Numbered from the stretch's first letter, positions 1-8,400 are shown. The stretch is DNA of 64,000 bases from an uncultured Candidatus Saccharibacteria bacterium (GCA_946222005.1 CAMIHP010000005.1:1-64000); one strand, 5' to 3'. Translations and numbers: made by a program. The notes: a model not told the origin generated them from the letters alone.

Positions 1-1
1 C

Positions 2-205
2 CTCATGCAGCTCCTGGGCTACCTCATCCTCGATCTCGACAACGACTACCAAGCCCAGCGCATCGGCATCTGGTTACCACGACAGGCGACGGTCAGAACC
101 TGGGAGATAGAAGAGATTCTTGGTAGTGAGGCCAGCACGATACTGGCGAAGGCACGACGAGATGTGCTCATTTTGCCAATGAAAAGAATGGGGATGATTG
201 CATGA
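2..205 (+). CDS. C-terminal part of an unknown protein, cut by the window edge
   Basis: The reading frame is open to the first base of the window, so the start lies outside. The visible tail (about 67 residues) has an acidic Leu/Ile/Asp stretch, then RIGIWLPRQ and a TWEIEEIL segment. I do not recognise a named domain. The general pattern (LGY-LLD-D-Y, then a RQ...W motif) recalls an uncharacterised actinobacterial protein family, but only from memory. It is followed on the same strand by the large ATPase gene after 220 bp, so the two could belong to one accessory locus. Confidence 0.45.
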   Translation, partial: LMQLLGYLILDLDNDYQAQRIGIWLPRQATVRTWEIEEILGSEASTILAKARRDVLILPMKRMGMIA

Positions 206-425
206 TCATACGCGCGATAACCTACTAAAGCGCAGTACGTTAAGGCTTATTCACAACCTCCATTGAAGGCGCTGTGAGCAGCGAAGATGCTGGCGTCGGC
301 TGACTCTGAGAATAAGCCTCGTTGAGCACGGATAAGTGGAGTGATATCTGAGAGTCGAATTACCGCAACACCCACGTAGCATACCGATCAGAACGTGATA
401 AACTATATCTAACGAAAGCATTAAA

Positions 426-3005
426 ATGAGTCCAAAATGTGATAACAACACCTCGCCCAGCAAAAACCCGCGCGCTCTCTTGATTGAATGGGCGAACTCG
501 GCACCAGAATGGGCGCGCTACATCGTACGAAATGTCGTCGACAACAAGGGGCCACTTGACGACAAAAGCATAATCACTGCGTACAAGTTCTTTTTGCAGG
601 AGAACGGACTTGAGGAGCGAACACTCCCGAATGAGCCCCTGCTTGTCGCCTCCAACGCCGACACAGAGACAATCGCCCCACTGACAATTACATCATTGTC
701 CGACGTCACTGGAGTCAACGCACTCGGTACAGGTAACGTCATCGAGCCGAATCCTCACCTCACCATCTTGTTCGGCGAGAATGGCACAGGCAAGACAGGA
801 TACTCGCGAATCTTTAAGGCACTGGCGGGGAGCCGCACAGTCGACAAAAAGATTCTCGGAAACATCGCTAACACTAAGCCTGAGGCAATGTCAGCCACCA
901 TCAAGTACAGACTTGGCGACAATGATGAGCAGCGTCATGAATGGCACGGAGAAAAAGGCGTGCCACCCTTCACAAGGATGTCGATATTTGACAGTCGCGC
1001 TGTCAAGCTCCATGTCGATGATGACCTAGACTACACCTACACACCTGCTGCGTTGGCCTTGTTTGAACATGTCACGAAGGGTGTCAAGTCTGTGCAGGAA
1101 TCTGCAAAGAGGGAGGCTGGATCATCCTCAGTGGTGTCGCCTGACATCCTATCTCGGTTCGACAAAAACACCAGTGTATATCAGCATATCGCTTCGCTTA
1201 GTGCTGCTACAGACCTAGCCCACCTAAATTCCCTGGCGGAGACCACCCCAGACGTTGACATCCGTATTGAAAAGCAACGGACAAAAGTTGCCGAGTTAGA
1301 ATCCAACACCATTAGCCTCAAGATACGTGAAATGCAGCGCGTCGAACGGGTCCTAAGTCAAGTCTGCGAGGCAGTTCGTACGATAGAAGACTTTGATGTC
1401 GATAGTTACGAGCAAGAACGCCAGAAGCTTAAGCAGCTCGAAGACGACTATCGGGCGTTCCGTGCGACCTTGTTTAAAGAAGCAGACTTACCGTTGGCTC
1501 CAGATGACACGTGGATGTTATTTATCAAGTCGGCGGAGGACTACCGCCAGCATCTCGAGGCACATTCAGCATATGATGCAGAGCGCTGCCTGTATTGCCG
1601 GCAGCCATTACAGGACATGGCTCAGACGCTCATTAATAAGTACGCCGAGCTTCTCGAAGACAATCTCTCAACAAGTATCAAGGGCACCAAGGCACGACTC
1701 AAGGCACTCAGTGAGAGAGTGACGTCGGTGGAGCTTTCTGACGCTAGAGCCTTTGCACAAGAGCATACTGACTCCGACGAGAAGCCTGCCTATTACGACA
1801 AAATCGGCCAGGTTATCAACGCCTTTGAAGCAGTATCCGAAGCCTTCTCCGCTTCTAAACAGATAACATCGCCGGCGATCAATGCTGTGACGGTTAATAG
1901 CACAGAACTGAAATCTGAACTCAAGAACCTAACACAAGAGCGTAAGCGTCTCCAGGATCAGGATACGAATCGAACCGAAACACTGAAAGAAGAGAAGCAG
2001 CATCTTGCCGAGCTTGTTGCGGCGACTGAGCTCGGCAAGTCGTGGATCAAGATCGAAGAGTTTGTCTGTAAGGCCAAGTGGGTTGCTCGTCTAAATGATG
2101 TTAGCAGTCAGTTCAGACGTCTTATCCGTAGCCTCACGGATTACGCTAAACAGGCGAATGAGCAGTTCGTCGATAACAACTTTGACACCCTGTTTGCAGA
2201 GGAGTGCAAAGCGCTCCGAGCTCCGGAGTTGACGGTACGCCACATAGGTAGAACAGGGCGTGCACAGCGTCGCAGAAGGCTTACTGGCGACCATAGTCCG
2301 TCGGCGGTTTTATCTGAGGGCGAGCAGAAAGTGCTTGCTATGGCTGACTTTCTTGCCGAAGCCCGGCTCTCTGGAGTAACGGCACCCGTAGTCTTTGACG
2401 ATCCTGTTTCGAGTCTCGACCACCGCCGGGTTGAAGAAGTCGCAGAACGAGTAGCGGCTCTGTCTGAGACTGCTCAGGTCATTGTATTTAGTCATGATAT
2501 TTTCTTTACGACAACGCTCCTGCAAATCATCGAGGACGCGAAACGGACCTGCGCATACTTCCAGATTTCGGATGACAACGGCAAGGGCTTCATTATGCGA
2601 GGGAGTCATCCTCAATGGGACTCTGTTTCAAAAATTACAAGGCGAATCAACTCGGTTGTGCAGGATGCACGTTCATCAAAAGACAGCGACGAGCGCAATG
2701 AGCTTGTTCAGAGGGGTTACAGCCTCATTCGTTCATGGTGCGAGGTGTTTGTTGAGACGGAAGTTTTTGCTGGAGTGACACTGCGATACCAGCCTAACGT
2801 ACGTCTGAACTGCCTTTCGAAAGTCAAAGCGGATTTGTTGCCAGAAGTAATTGAGGTGGTCAGTCGAGTATTTAAGGACTCCTGCCGCTATATTGATAGC
2901 CATTCACAGCCATTGGTCACTCTAGGAACTAGGCCGACGCCCGCCGACCTTGAGAGCGATTGGAGCGATTTGCAGACCACCCGAAATAATTACCGTAATG
3001 GCTAG
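426..3005 (+). CDS. RloC/PrrC-like ABC-type ATPase, candidate anticodon nuclease
   Basis: 859 aa, AAA_13-type (PF13166-like). Walker A GENGTGKT is at residues 117-124, ABC signature LSEGEQ at 629-634, Walker B VVFDDPVSSLD at 655-665 and an H-loop histidine at H690. The region between is a coiled coil broken by a CLYC motif (C388, C391), the layout of a Rad50/RloC zinc hook. After the ATPase core the C-terminal part carries R769, E773 and H826. RloC and PrrC anticodon nucleases use an Arg-Glu-His triad in this part, so a tRNA-cleaving role in phage defence or translational arrest is inferred, not shown. The ATG at 426 lacks a clear Shine-Dalgarno but sits just downstream of an AT-rich stretch. 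No restriction-modification genes are seen beside it, unlike classic prrC loci. It could also be a nuclease-less SMC-like ATPase. Confidence 0.72.
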   Translation: MSPKCDNNTSPSKNPRALLIEWANSAPEWARYIVRNVVDNKGPLDDKSIITAYKFFLQENGLEERTLPNEPLLVASNADTETIAPLTITSLSDVTGVNALGTGNVIEPNPHLTILFGENGTGKTGYSRIFKALAGSRTVDKKILGNIANTKPEAMSATIKYRLGDNDEQRHEWHGEKGVPPFTRMSIFDSRAVKLHVDDDLDYTYTPAALALFEHVTKGVKSVQESAKREAGSSSVVSPDILSRFDKNTSVYQHIASLSAATDLAHLNSLAETTPDVDIRIEKQRTKVAELESNTISLKIREMQRVERVLSQVCEAVRTIEDFDVDSYEQERQKLKQLEDDYRAFRATLFKEADLPLAPDDTWMLFIKSAEDYRQHLEAHSAYDAERCLYCRQPLQDMAQTLINKYAELLEDNLSTSIKGTKARLKALSERVTSVELSDARAFAQEHTDSDEKPAYYDKIGQVINAFEAVSEAFSASKQITSPAINAVTVNSTELKSELKNLTQERKRLQDQDTNRTETLKEEKQHLAELVAATELGKSWIKIEEFVCKAKWVARLNDVSSQFRRLIRSLTDYAKQANEQFVDNNFDTLFAEECKALRAPELTVRHIGRTGRAQRRRRLTGDHSPSAVLSEGEQKVLAMADFLAEARLSGVTAPVVFDDPVSSLDHRRVEEVAERVAALSETAQVIVFSHDIFFTTTLLQIIEDAKRTCAYFQISDDNGKGFIMRGSHPQWDSVSKITRRINSVVQDARSSKDSDERNELVQRGYSLIRSWCEVFVETEVFAGVTLRYQPNVRLNCLSKVKADLLPEVIEVVSRVFKDSCRYIDSHSQPLVTLGTRPTPADLESDWSDLQTTRNNYRNG

Positions 3006-3602
3006 GATTCACGAGTAGACGTATTGGATCGCATGGGGTGAGCGCTCGGAGGAACGCCGACGGATACGAGTAACAGAGCAGTACAGCGCCGCTGACAGAA
3101 CACGTTGAGCAATCAACATCCTGCATCGTGCCGCGCCGCGCTCCTCCAGCCACCTCAGCACGATCGCAGCGCGAGCCCAGGCGCTGGTTGTGACGCCACC
3201 ACCACTATCGATGTCATGTCGCTGGTCGGCTCCTGGATGACGGTCACTCTAGCTGTAACTCGCGCTGCTGCCGCTTGTGGCCAGCGGGCGCCGGATCCTG
3301 ACCTGTCCCCACTGCGACACGGGTGCGGACAGGTACACGCGGTCAGCGCTTGAGCATGCTCACCTCATCGACTCGCCCTGGGAAGTTGGCTCCCCACAGT
3401 CGCCAACTCCCAGGGCAGTTTTGCACCGTTTCTCCAATGGCCACCCATCAGTATTGGCTGCTATCACGTCATTGTTACGGTTTAATCACACTTGGTGACG
3501 TGGGACACTTTAGACCGTCCAGGCGGTATAGGCTCAACGTGCAGGCAAGGACGTCTGCTGGAGTCAACAGCTCCATCGCCCTCATCCCCGAGGAGGATCA
3601 CG
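3006..3602. other. 597-bp stretch without a convincing gene
   Basis: This stretch is richer in G and C than its neighbours and shows only short overlapping ORFs in several frames, none with a credible start. One frame near 3280-3340 encodes a CPHC pair but no recognisable domain. It contains a strong hairpin at 3375-3416 and ends with the Shine-Dalgarno region of the SH3-repeat gene. I read it as degraded imported DNA. Confidence 0.5.
3375..3416 (+). terminator. GC-rich hairpin, possible terminator
   Basis: A 15-bp inverted repeat (left arm 3375-3390 with a one-base bulge, right arm 3402-3416, core GTTGGC/GCCAAC) is followed by AGTTTT. It lies 370 bp after the ATPase gene and could end its transcript. 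Confidence 0.4.
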
Positions 3603-4772
3603 ATGAGCAAGACGAGCAAAGCAAAACAACTGATGACAATCTGCCTCAGTGTACCGTTAGCCACCGCTGCAGCAGTGCTTACCGCGCCGACGGCCAGTGC
3701 AGATGAGTTTACTGCAACAGTATTTTCGGCTCCTGGGTGGGACTATGCGAATCTTCGAGTTGGCCCAAGCCCCCAGTTTGCCATTAAAGGGACGATACCC
3801 GCTGGTTCCACCGTAAAGCTCGGTTGCTGGGTGCGGGGTGATGAAGTGGACGGCCCCTATGGTTCTTCACGTATCTGGTATAGCGTGCCAGGCAGCATAA
3901 ATGACATCGGGACTACCAACTACATCAGCGATGCAATGGTGTACACCGGCAGCGACCAGCCAGTGACTGAGGTATGTCCGGGCGGCGATCAGGACACGAT
4001 GCCACCCTCAGGCCCCGCCCCGACGCCAGAGAACTACTTTCAGCGAGACTTCCCAACCACCGTAATCAGTGCCCCTGGAGTCGATTACGTTAACGGAAGA
4101 ATAGGTCCGACTGCACAGCATGAGATTATCACGACTTATGCCGCCGGGTCCGCTTTGACTCTTAAGTGCTATACGACAGGATCGCTGGTCGAAAACCCTC
4201 AGAATACAACCAGCAGCGATCCCATGTGGTACTACACCACGGATCACACATGGGTATCCGGAGTCTACGTTACCGAAGGAACAGCCATTGGGGCTATTCC
4301 GGATTGCAACTCTTCCGATGGAACAAGCCCAACAGCCGGAGTTAAGCCGGCAGCCCCACGAACTTGGCCGAACGTCTGGGATGCATCTAAGAGCGACAAG
4401 CTGTGGATGTTTTCTTCATTGTTCAGCCACTATTATAAAGGAGACTCTTCCCCGGGAGTAGATGCCCGTATCGACTGGGCATTCTTTAAAGATTTGCCCA
4501 CGCTTCGCCTTACGGCCTATAGTATCCCTGTTGGAGGATTCAAGACCGTAAATGCATTGGGGTCGCTTGCCAACGGTTATGACGTGTACTTATCTCTGGG
4601 CGATTTCACTATATACCGCACGTCCGATGATTGCTTCATCATCTACGACTATTACGATTTTGACGAGGCTTACTCTTACCTTATATACAAACCATACAAG
4701 GGCCTGAAGAGTGATGCAAGAAGTGGGAAGGCACAGGAGTTTAACGTATTTTCGACAGGCTGCTATCGATAG
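3603..4772 (+). CDS. Secreted protein with two SH3-like repeats and an orphan C-terminal domain
   Basis: 389 aa from the ATG at 3603, chosen because GAGGAGG lies just upstream and a signal peptide follows: basic MSKTSKAKQ, a hydrophobic core, then TASA at about residue 33. Repeat 1 (about 38-115) has APGWDYANLRVGPSPQ and repeat 2 (about 155-230) has APGVDYVNGRIGPTAQ. The AN-RVGPS core is typical of bacterial SH3b domains, which often bind cell-wall peptides. Each repeat carries cysteines (GCW, KCY). The last 130 or so residues are rich in Tyr, Phe and Asp, end in GCYR, and match no domain I know. The protein should be outside the membrane, possibly touching a host cell wall. Its style resembles secreted actinobacterial proteins. 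Confidence 0.7.
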   Translation: MSKTSKAKQLMTICLSVPLATAAAVLTAPTASADEFTATVFSAPGWDYANLRVGPSPQFAIKGTIPAGSTVKLGCWVRGDEVDGPYGSSRIWYSVPGSINDIGTTNYISDAMVYTGSDQPVTEVCPGGDQDTMPPSGPAPTPENYFQRDFPTTVISAPGVDYVNGRIGPTAQHEIITTYAAGSALTLKCYTTGSLVENPQNTTSSDPMWYYTTDHTWVSGVYVTEGTAIGAIPDCNSSDGTSPTAGVKPAAPRTWPNVWDASKSDKLWMFSSLFSHYYKGDSSPGVDARIDWAFFKDLPTLRLTAYSIPVGGFKTVNALGSLANGYDVYLSLGDFTIYRTSDDCFIIYDYYDFDEAYSYLIYKPYKGLKSDARSGKAQEFNVFSTGCYR

Positions 4773-4834
4773 GGAGTATAAAAGCCATCAAATGTCGACA
4801 TGGGTGCAAGATCGTGTTACTATCATAGTTAGGT

Positions 4835-5473
4835 ATGGTCTCTTCGCGTTTCTCACCTCACCCTTGGTTTCGCATTATTATAGTTGCAACCATCCTCATC
4901 GGTTGTCTCACTATATGGTACGGTTTCATTGCCTACGGCTTACCGGCGCTGCGGCCACATGATTCCATGCGAGAAATATTTGCGCGTCGTGTCATGCCAG
5001 TCGTCACTCAGAATACAACAATTGTTTATGACACTGGTTATGCCAGAACCTCGCTTTTCCATAGCGACTACGATGGCTCGATTATAGGGAGAATTGATAA
5101 CGCCACGAAGCGAAAGGAAATAGTATCACAAACAGTAGATACGATATTTTCAGACTGCGCGCACAAAAATAATCCACAACGATGCATGCCATGGAATAAA
5201 TTCTCTGCACTTGGCGCAGAAGCGCCTGGCGGCACGGAATCCTTCTTGCGTGAGATCATGAGTACGGCGTCGCTCTATGGCCCCAACTGGCCAATCCACC
5301 TGCCAACGCCAACTCGCTCAGCGGCATCGTCTTTGGTCGATCACGCAGTCTCTGCACCAAATGCCACATGTACGTTCAATATCCACAGAGATTTCTTGTG
5401 TCTCGATCCAGATAGTGGAGCCTTTGTCTATCGGTATTGGCGGGGGCATGGGTATCCGGAGAGAGATGGATAA
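4835..5473 (+). CDS. Membrane-anchored protein of unknown family, paralogue of the gene at 7348
   Basis: 212 aa. One N-terminal membrane segment (about 12-35) is followed by an extracytoplasmic domain. It shares an ordered set of motifs with the protein at 7348-7899: YDTG, DYDGSIIGRI, FSDC...RC-PW, and a C-terminal FLCLDPDSGAFVYRYW. Four cysteines in two pairs suggest disulphides outside the cell. The ATG lies 8 nt after TATCAT (4821-4826) with no Shine-Dalgarno, so the mRNA is probably leaderless. I do not recognise the family and infer no function. It follows the SH3-repeat gene by 62 bp on the same strand. Confidence 0.65.
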   Translation: MVSSRFSPHPWFRIIIVATILIGCLTIWYGFIAYGLPALRPHDSMREIFARRVMPVVTQNTTIVYDTGYARTSLFHSDYDGSIIGRIDNATKRKEIVSQTVDTIFSDCAHKNNPQRCMPWNKFSALGAEAPGGTESFLREIMSTASLYGPNWPIHLPTPTRSAASSLVDHAVSAPNATCTFNIHRDFLCLDPDSGAFVYRYWRGHGYPERDG

Positions 5474-5634
5474 GAATGTTTTTCGACGTTGATCGCATCG
5501 ATTAACTGCACTTGAAGCGCCTGTAGAAGTGTCTGTTTAATTTGATTAATGACACTATACGGTCGTTTCCGATCTTCCAGATACTTCAATACGATGGCTC
5601 GTGCTGATCTATATGCCACATATTCGGGGTTGGC

Positions 5635-5838
5635 TCACTCACCCCGCACCACCTTCCGCACCGTATCCTTGCTGACTCCTAACCGCTGAGCAGTGTGCTT
5701 AACCGTGCCGAGCTCGGCGTAGGCCTGCCGCACCCGCTCTTGGAAGGCAGGGTCGGCTGGGTTGGTGCGCAGCGTCTCCCCTGCCTGCTTGAGGTGCCGC
5801 GCTACCGTGGTGCGGTGGAAGCCGAAGCGTGAGGCGAT
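5635..5838 (-). pseudogene. Fragment of a two-helix-turn-helix DNA-binding protein
   Basis: The minus strand encodes 67 residues with two HTH units: FGFHRTTVARHLKQAG near the start and TAQRLGVSKDTVRKVVRGE at the end. Just upstream in frame are ATG ACA ATC and then TAG (5839-5841), so the N-terminus is missing. The first unit matches the last HTH of the neighbouring protein at 5892 (both read I-x3-GF-R-TV-RHL-A-E). This kind of HTH is common in actinobacterial recombinases and phage proteins. After its TGA the same frame stays open to 5428 (see findings). Confidence 0.55.
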
Positions 5839-5891
5839 CTAGATTGTCATCTACGAGAAGAGCAGAGGACACACTGCTCCCCCACCTCTTG

Positions 5892-6344
5892 TCATTCCTG
5901 CGCAGCCATTAGATGCCTGCTCACCGTATCCCGCCCGAAGCCGAGCTCCAGGCCGATCTCGATGTAGGTACGCCCCTGGGCGTGGAGCTGCTGAGCACGC
6001 TGGAGATCATCGCTGGTGAAGTGTCGCTTGCGGCGGGGCGGTCGCTTGGCCTGGCGGCACGTGGCGCGGACGGTGGACTCAGTGACACCGACCTCGGCAG
6101 CGATCTCGCGCGCCGACATACCTGTGGGCTCAAGGCTCAGGATCTGCTCCTTCTTGGCCGCGCTGATCGGACGGCAGGCTGTCTTGCGGATACCGCGGGC
6201 CGTCGTGGTCTCGCTCGCCGTTGCAGTAGGCGCTACGCTAGCCGTGCTCGGTTCCGGAGCCACCTCACCCGCGATGAGACGCTTGCGGAAGGCGAGCAGG
6301 GGCTTCCAGTTGTTCGGATTGATGCTGCCCAGGTGTACCAGCAA
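5892..6344 (-). CDS. Helix-turn-helix DNA-binding protein
   Basis: The C-terminal half is clear. One HTH reads MSAREIAAEVGVTESTVRA, then comes a basic RPPRRKRHF linker, then a second HTH reads YIEIGLELGFGRDTVSRHL. The open frame runs to 6602, but the part above 6400 spans a strong hairpin and reads as low-complexity Ser/Thr/Pro, so I place the start within 6344 or downstream. The TTG at 6344 (preceded by GGGTAAGAGC) is one option. It may be a regulator or the DNA-binding part of a recombinase. Higher GC than the surrounding genes and the related broken copy next to it point to transfer, probably from an actinobacterium or its phage. Confidence 0.5.
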   Translation of the reverse strand: MLVHLGSINPNNWKPLLAFRKRLIAGEVAPEPSTASVAPTATASETTTARGIRKTACRPISAAKKEQILSLEPTGMSAREIAAEVGVTESTVRATCRQAKRPPRRKRHFTSDDLQRAQQLHAQGRTYIEIGLELGFGRDTVSRHLMAAQE

Positions 6345-6399
6345 GCTCTTACCCGAACCCACCCCAGTCGAAACAGGCTGGGATGTGGTTCCAGATGTT

Positions 6400-6433
6400 G
6401 AACAACGCTCACCCACCAGGGTGGGCGTTGTTC
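6400..6433. terminator. 15-bp hairpin with 4-nt loop and no T tract
   Basis: Left arm GAACAACGCTCACCC (6400-6414), loop ACCA, right arm GGGTGGGCGTTGTTC (6419-6433), with one mismatch. Near-perfect hairpins without a U tract are typical actinobacterial terminators, which fits a foreign origin for this segment. Confidence 0.5.
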
Positions 6434-6639
6434 GTGTTGTGGAGCTCATGAGTGCGGCGTCAGCGGCAGGCAGTGTGGCTGAAGGCGCCAGAGGCTGAAA
6501 TCGGTTTTGCAGGTGATGTACATGGCCAACTACGTGAGGTTCATCAATAAGACTCCATAAGGTGGAGCCAACAGATGAGATGCGACATTCTTCAGACTTC
6601 AAGAAAATTATCTGCTACTATAGAAAAAGGAGGCTTAAC

Positions 6640-7308
6640 ATGCAAGAAATTACAGCACTATATAACTCTTCCCTCGCCGCATACAACCGTTTAGCACCGA
6701 CGTATGGTTTGAAGGATGGCGTTGAAGTTATCAATGAAGACCTTGCGCGTTCGTTTGTTGCAATGCTTCCACCGCATGGCCGAGTTCTTGACCTAGGTTG
6801 TGGGCCAGGCCAGTATAGTCGATATTTTGCCTCACAAGGCTATGACGTCGAGGCAGTCGACAATAGCCCAGCAATGATAGAAGAGTTACATCGTCGAGGA
6901 GCATCAACAAAAGTAACAACTCGATGCCTTGACATGAGACAACTAGATTATAATAACAGCTTTGTTGGTGTGTTTGCGCTTGCCAGTCTCATACATCTTA
7001 GGCAAGAAGACCTTCCCGCCGTTCTTGCGTCAATCCGTGCCGCCCTTGTTCCTGGTGGTGCATTCCTTGCAAATTTTGCTATATCCGATCAAGGGCTCCG
7101 CTTTGAGCGTTTAACGGCCACCGATTACGCACAGTCTGGGCGATTCTTTCAGCATTACAAGACAATAGACATCCCGCGTCGCATGCTTGAGGAGGCTGGG
7201 CTCCGCATCGACCGAATCGATATCCGTATCGTTCGCCCGATACTCAGTGATGGGACCCGAGGGTATACTGAGTGGGCAAATTTTATGGGAGCACGGATAA
7301 CGGATTAA
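6640..7308 (+). CDS. Class I SAM-dependent methyltransferase
   Basis: 222 aa. The ATG at 6640 follows AAAAAGGAGG by 6 nt, a strong Shine-Dalgarno, so I prefer it to the in-frame ATG at 6562. Motif I VLDLGCGPGQYS (about 49-60) binds S-adenosylmethionine, with an acidic residue at the end of strand 2 (VEAVDNS, about 70-76), followed by later strands ending in FANF. It belongs to the UbiE/Tam-like methyltransferase group (Methyltransf_25/11). The substrate cannot be told from sequence. It sits between the HTH gene and an unknown membrane protein. Confidence 0.85.
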   Translation: MQEITALYNSSLAAYNRLAPTYGLKDGVEVINEDLARSFVAMLPPHGRVLDLGCGPGQYSRYFASQGYDVEAVDNSPAMIEELHRRGASTKVTTRCLDMRQLDYNNSFVGVFALASLIHLRQEDLPAVLASIRAALVPGGAFLANFAISDQGLRFERLTATDYAQSGRFFQHYKTIDIPRRMLEEAGLRIDRIDIRIVRPILSDGTRGYTEWANFMGARITD

Positions 7309-7347
7309 CTCGTCATTTCTGCAATTATATTGTATAATGCAGTTACT

Positions 7348-7899
7348 ATGCCTGCTCGTTTCCTCCATCGCCACAAACGTCTCACCTTTGCTCTAGTCGT
7401 CATTGTGTGCTTAACACTATTTCTCAATTATGGCCCGTGGAGCGCACGCGGTACTTTTGCGCGTATCGTGACGGAGGAGGTGACGCAGCGCGTCGATATC
7501 ACCTACGACTCAGGCAATACAATGCATTATTTAGGCCTTCATGCTGACCCCGATGGGACAGTAATTGGGCGCATCCGCCCCACACCTGGCCAAGGAACAA
7601 TATCCTTGCCGGAGCGGGTGTTTCGAGACTGCCCACGTGGCTGTAGTCGTTGGGAATCACCGGACGACCAGTCTGCTCATGCCGGTCTGACGCGTGCTGA
7701 TGATGTAGACAATGCCGTCGGTGGTAGTTTTCTTCATCTCCCAACGTTTGGGCAACCAACTGCTCGCAATCTTTTTCTTCAAGCTATTGCGCCTGATGCC
7801 CGCTGTATAACGCGCTCTCGCGGGAGTGATGCGGAGCTTGATGTAGTCTGTATTAATCAGAAGACTGGTGCTTTTTTGTATCGGTTGTCCGAAATATAA
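7348..7899 (+). CDS. Membrane-anchored protein of unknown family, paralogue of the gene at 4835
   Basis: 183 aa. The basic N-terminus MPARFLHRHKR is followed by a membrane segment (about 12-28) and an outer domain. Motifs shared in order with the 4835 protein: ITYDSGN, DPDGTVIGRI, FRDCPRGCSRW, and VVCINQKTGAFLYRL at the C-terminus. The four-cysteine pattern is kept. TATAAT (7333-7338) lies 9 nt before the ATG with no Shine-Dalgarno, so the transcript has little or no leader. The in-frame ATG at 7330 overlaps the promoter box and is unlikely. Function unknown. Confidence 0.65.
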   Translation: MPARFLHRHKRLTFALVVIVCLTLFLNYGPWSARGTFARIVTEEVTQRVDITYDSGNTMHYLGLHADPDGTVIGRIRPTPGQGTISLPERVFRDCPRGCSRWESPDDQSAHAGLTRADDVDNAVGGSFLHLPTFGQPTARNLFLQAIAPDARCITRSRGSDAELDVVCINQKTGAFLYRLSEI

Positions 7900-8048
7900 C
7901 AATGCATTTATTATTAAAGAGAGGCTAAGTACCTCTAGTAGTGCTTTTTGATAGATAGGTTATTCTATTCGCAGAAGGGGTGTATAGGCTATTTTGATAA
8001 GCCATCAATCCACAACAACTACCCCTTCGACTGCAGCATTGCGTTACT

Positions 8049-8387
8049 ATGTTAGCTGTGATTAAATATAGCTATGTGTGAAGCTCTACCCCCCAGGATG
8101 TACCAAAGCAGCCCGAAAATGATCTACTGCCTTGGAATACTTCCGAAAAAAGCGACATAGAAGCTCAGCCGGACGCCCAGTCAACACCCAAAAGCATTGG
8201 GCGTCTTGCAATAGATAAAGTTCTTGGCCACAAGACAGTAGATAAACTCTCGTCATTTTATGGAGAGTTTAGGAAAGCTATTCAACCTAAAAAGAGGGTT
8301 GTGAGCGCCTACTGCGTTTTTGTTGACCCAACCGTGCCATCACCAGGCTGTATATATCCCCCATCAGGGAATGTAAAACAGCCATAA
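8049..8387 (+). pseudogene. Decayed ORF with an in-frame TGA at codon 11
   Basis: ATG at 8049 reads MLAVIKYSYV, then TGA (8079-8081), then an open frame of about 101 codons to TAA at 8385. The downstream part has protein-like composition, with segments such as IGRLAIDKVLGHKTVDKLSS, FYGEFRKAIQPKKR and CVFVDPTVPSPGCIYPPSG. It has no good start of its own before the last third. I take it as a pseudogene remnant of unknown family. The flanks (7900-8048) hold only a weak hairpin at 7920-7936 followed at a distance by CTTTTTG. Confidence 0.4.
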
Positions 8388-8400
8388 GTAGTCTAAGCCA

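Noticed and set aside
3105..3706. Several ORFs of 70-130 aa in 3.1-3.7 kb
   Set aside because: They overlap each other in different frames, lack ribosome sites, and partly shadow the SH3-repeat gene.
5428..5619. 63-aa minus-strand ORF as an independent gene
   Set aside because: It overlaps the 3' end of the 4835 gene, starts with GTG without a Shine-Dalgarno or promoter box, and is in frame with the broken HTH fragment. Kept only as an observation.
6336..6375. GVGSGKSLL in the upstream part of the HTH frame as a P-loop
   Set aside because: The strict G-x4-GK[ST] spacing is not met (Thr in place of the first Gly) and the segment is close to a terminator hairpin in low-complexity sequence.
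8079..8081. TGA read as glycine (code 25) to rescue the ORF at 8049
   Set aside because: Other genes here end normally in TGA, for example the phospholipase-like gene at 16156-16158, so the standard code applies.
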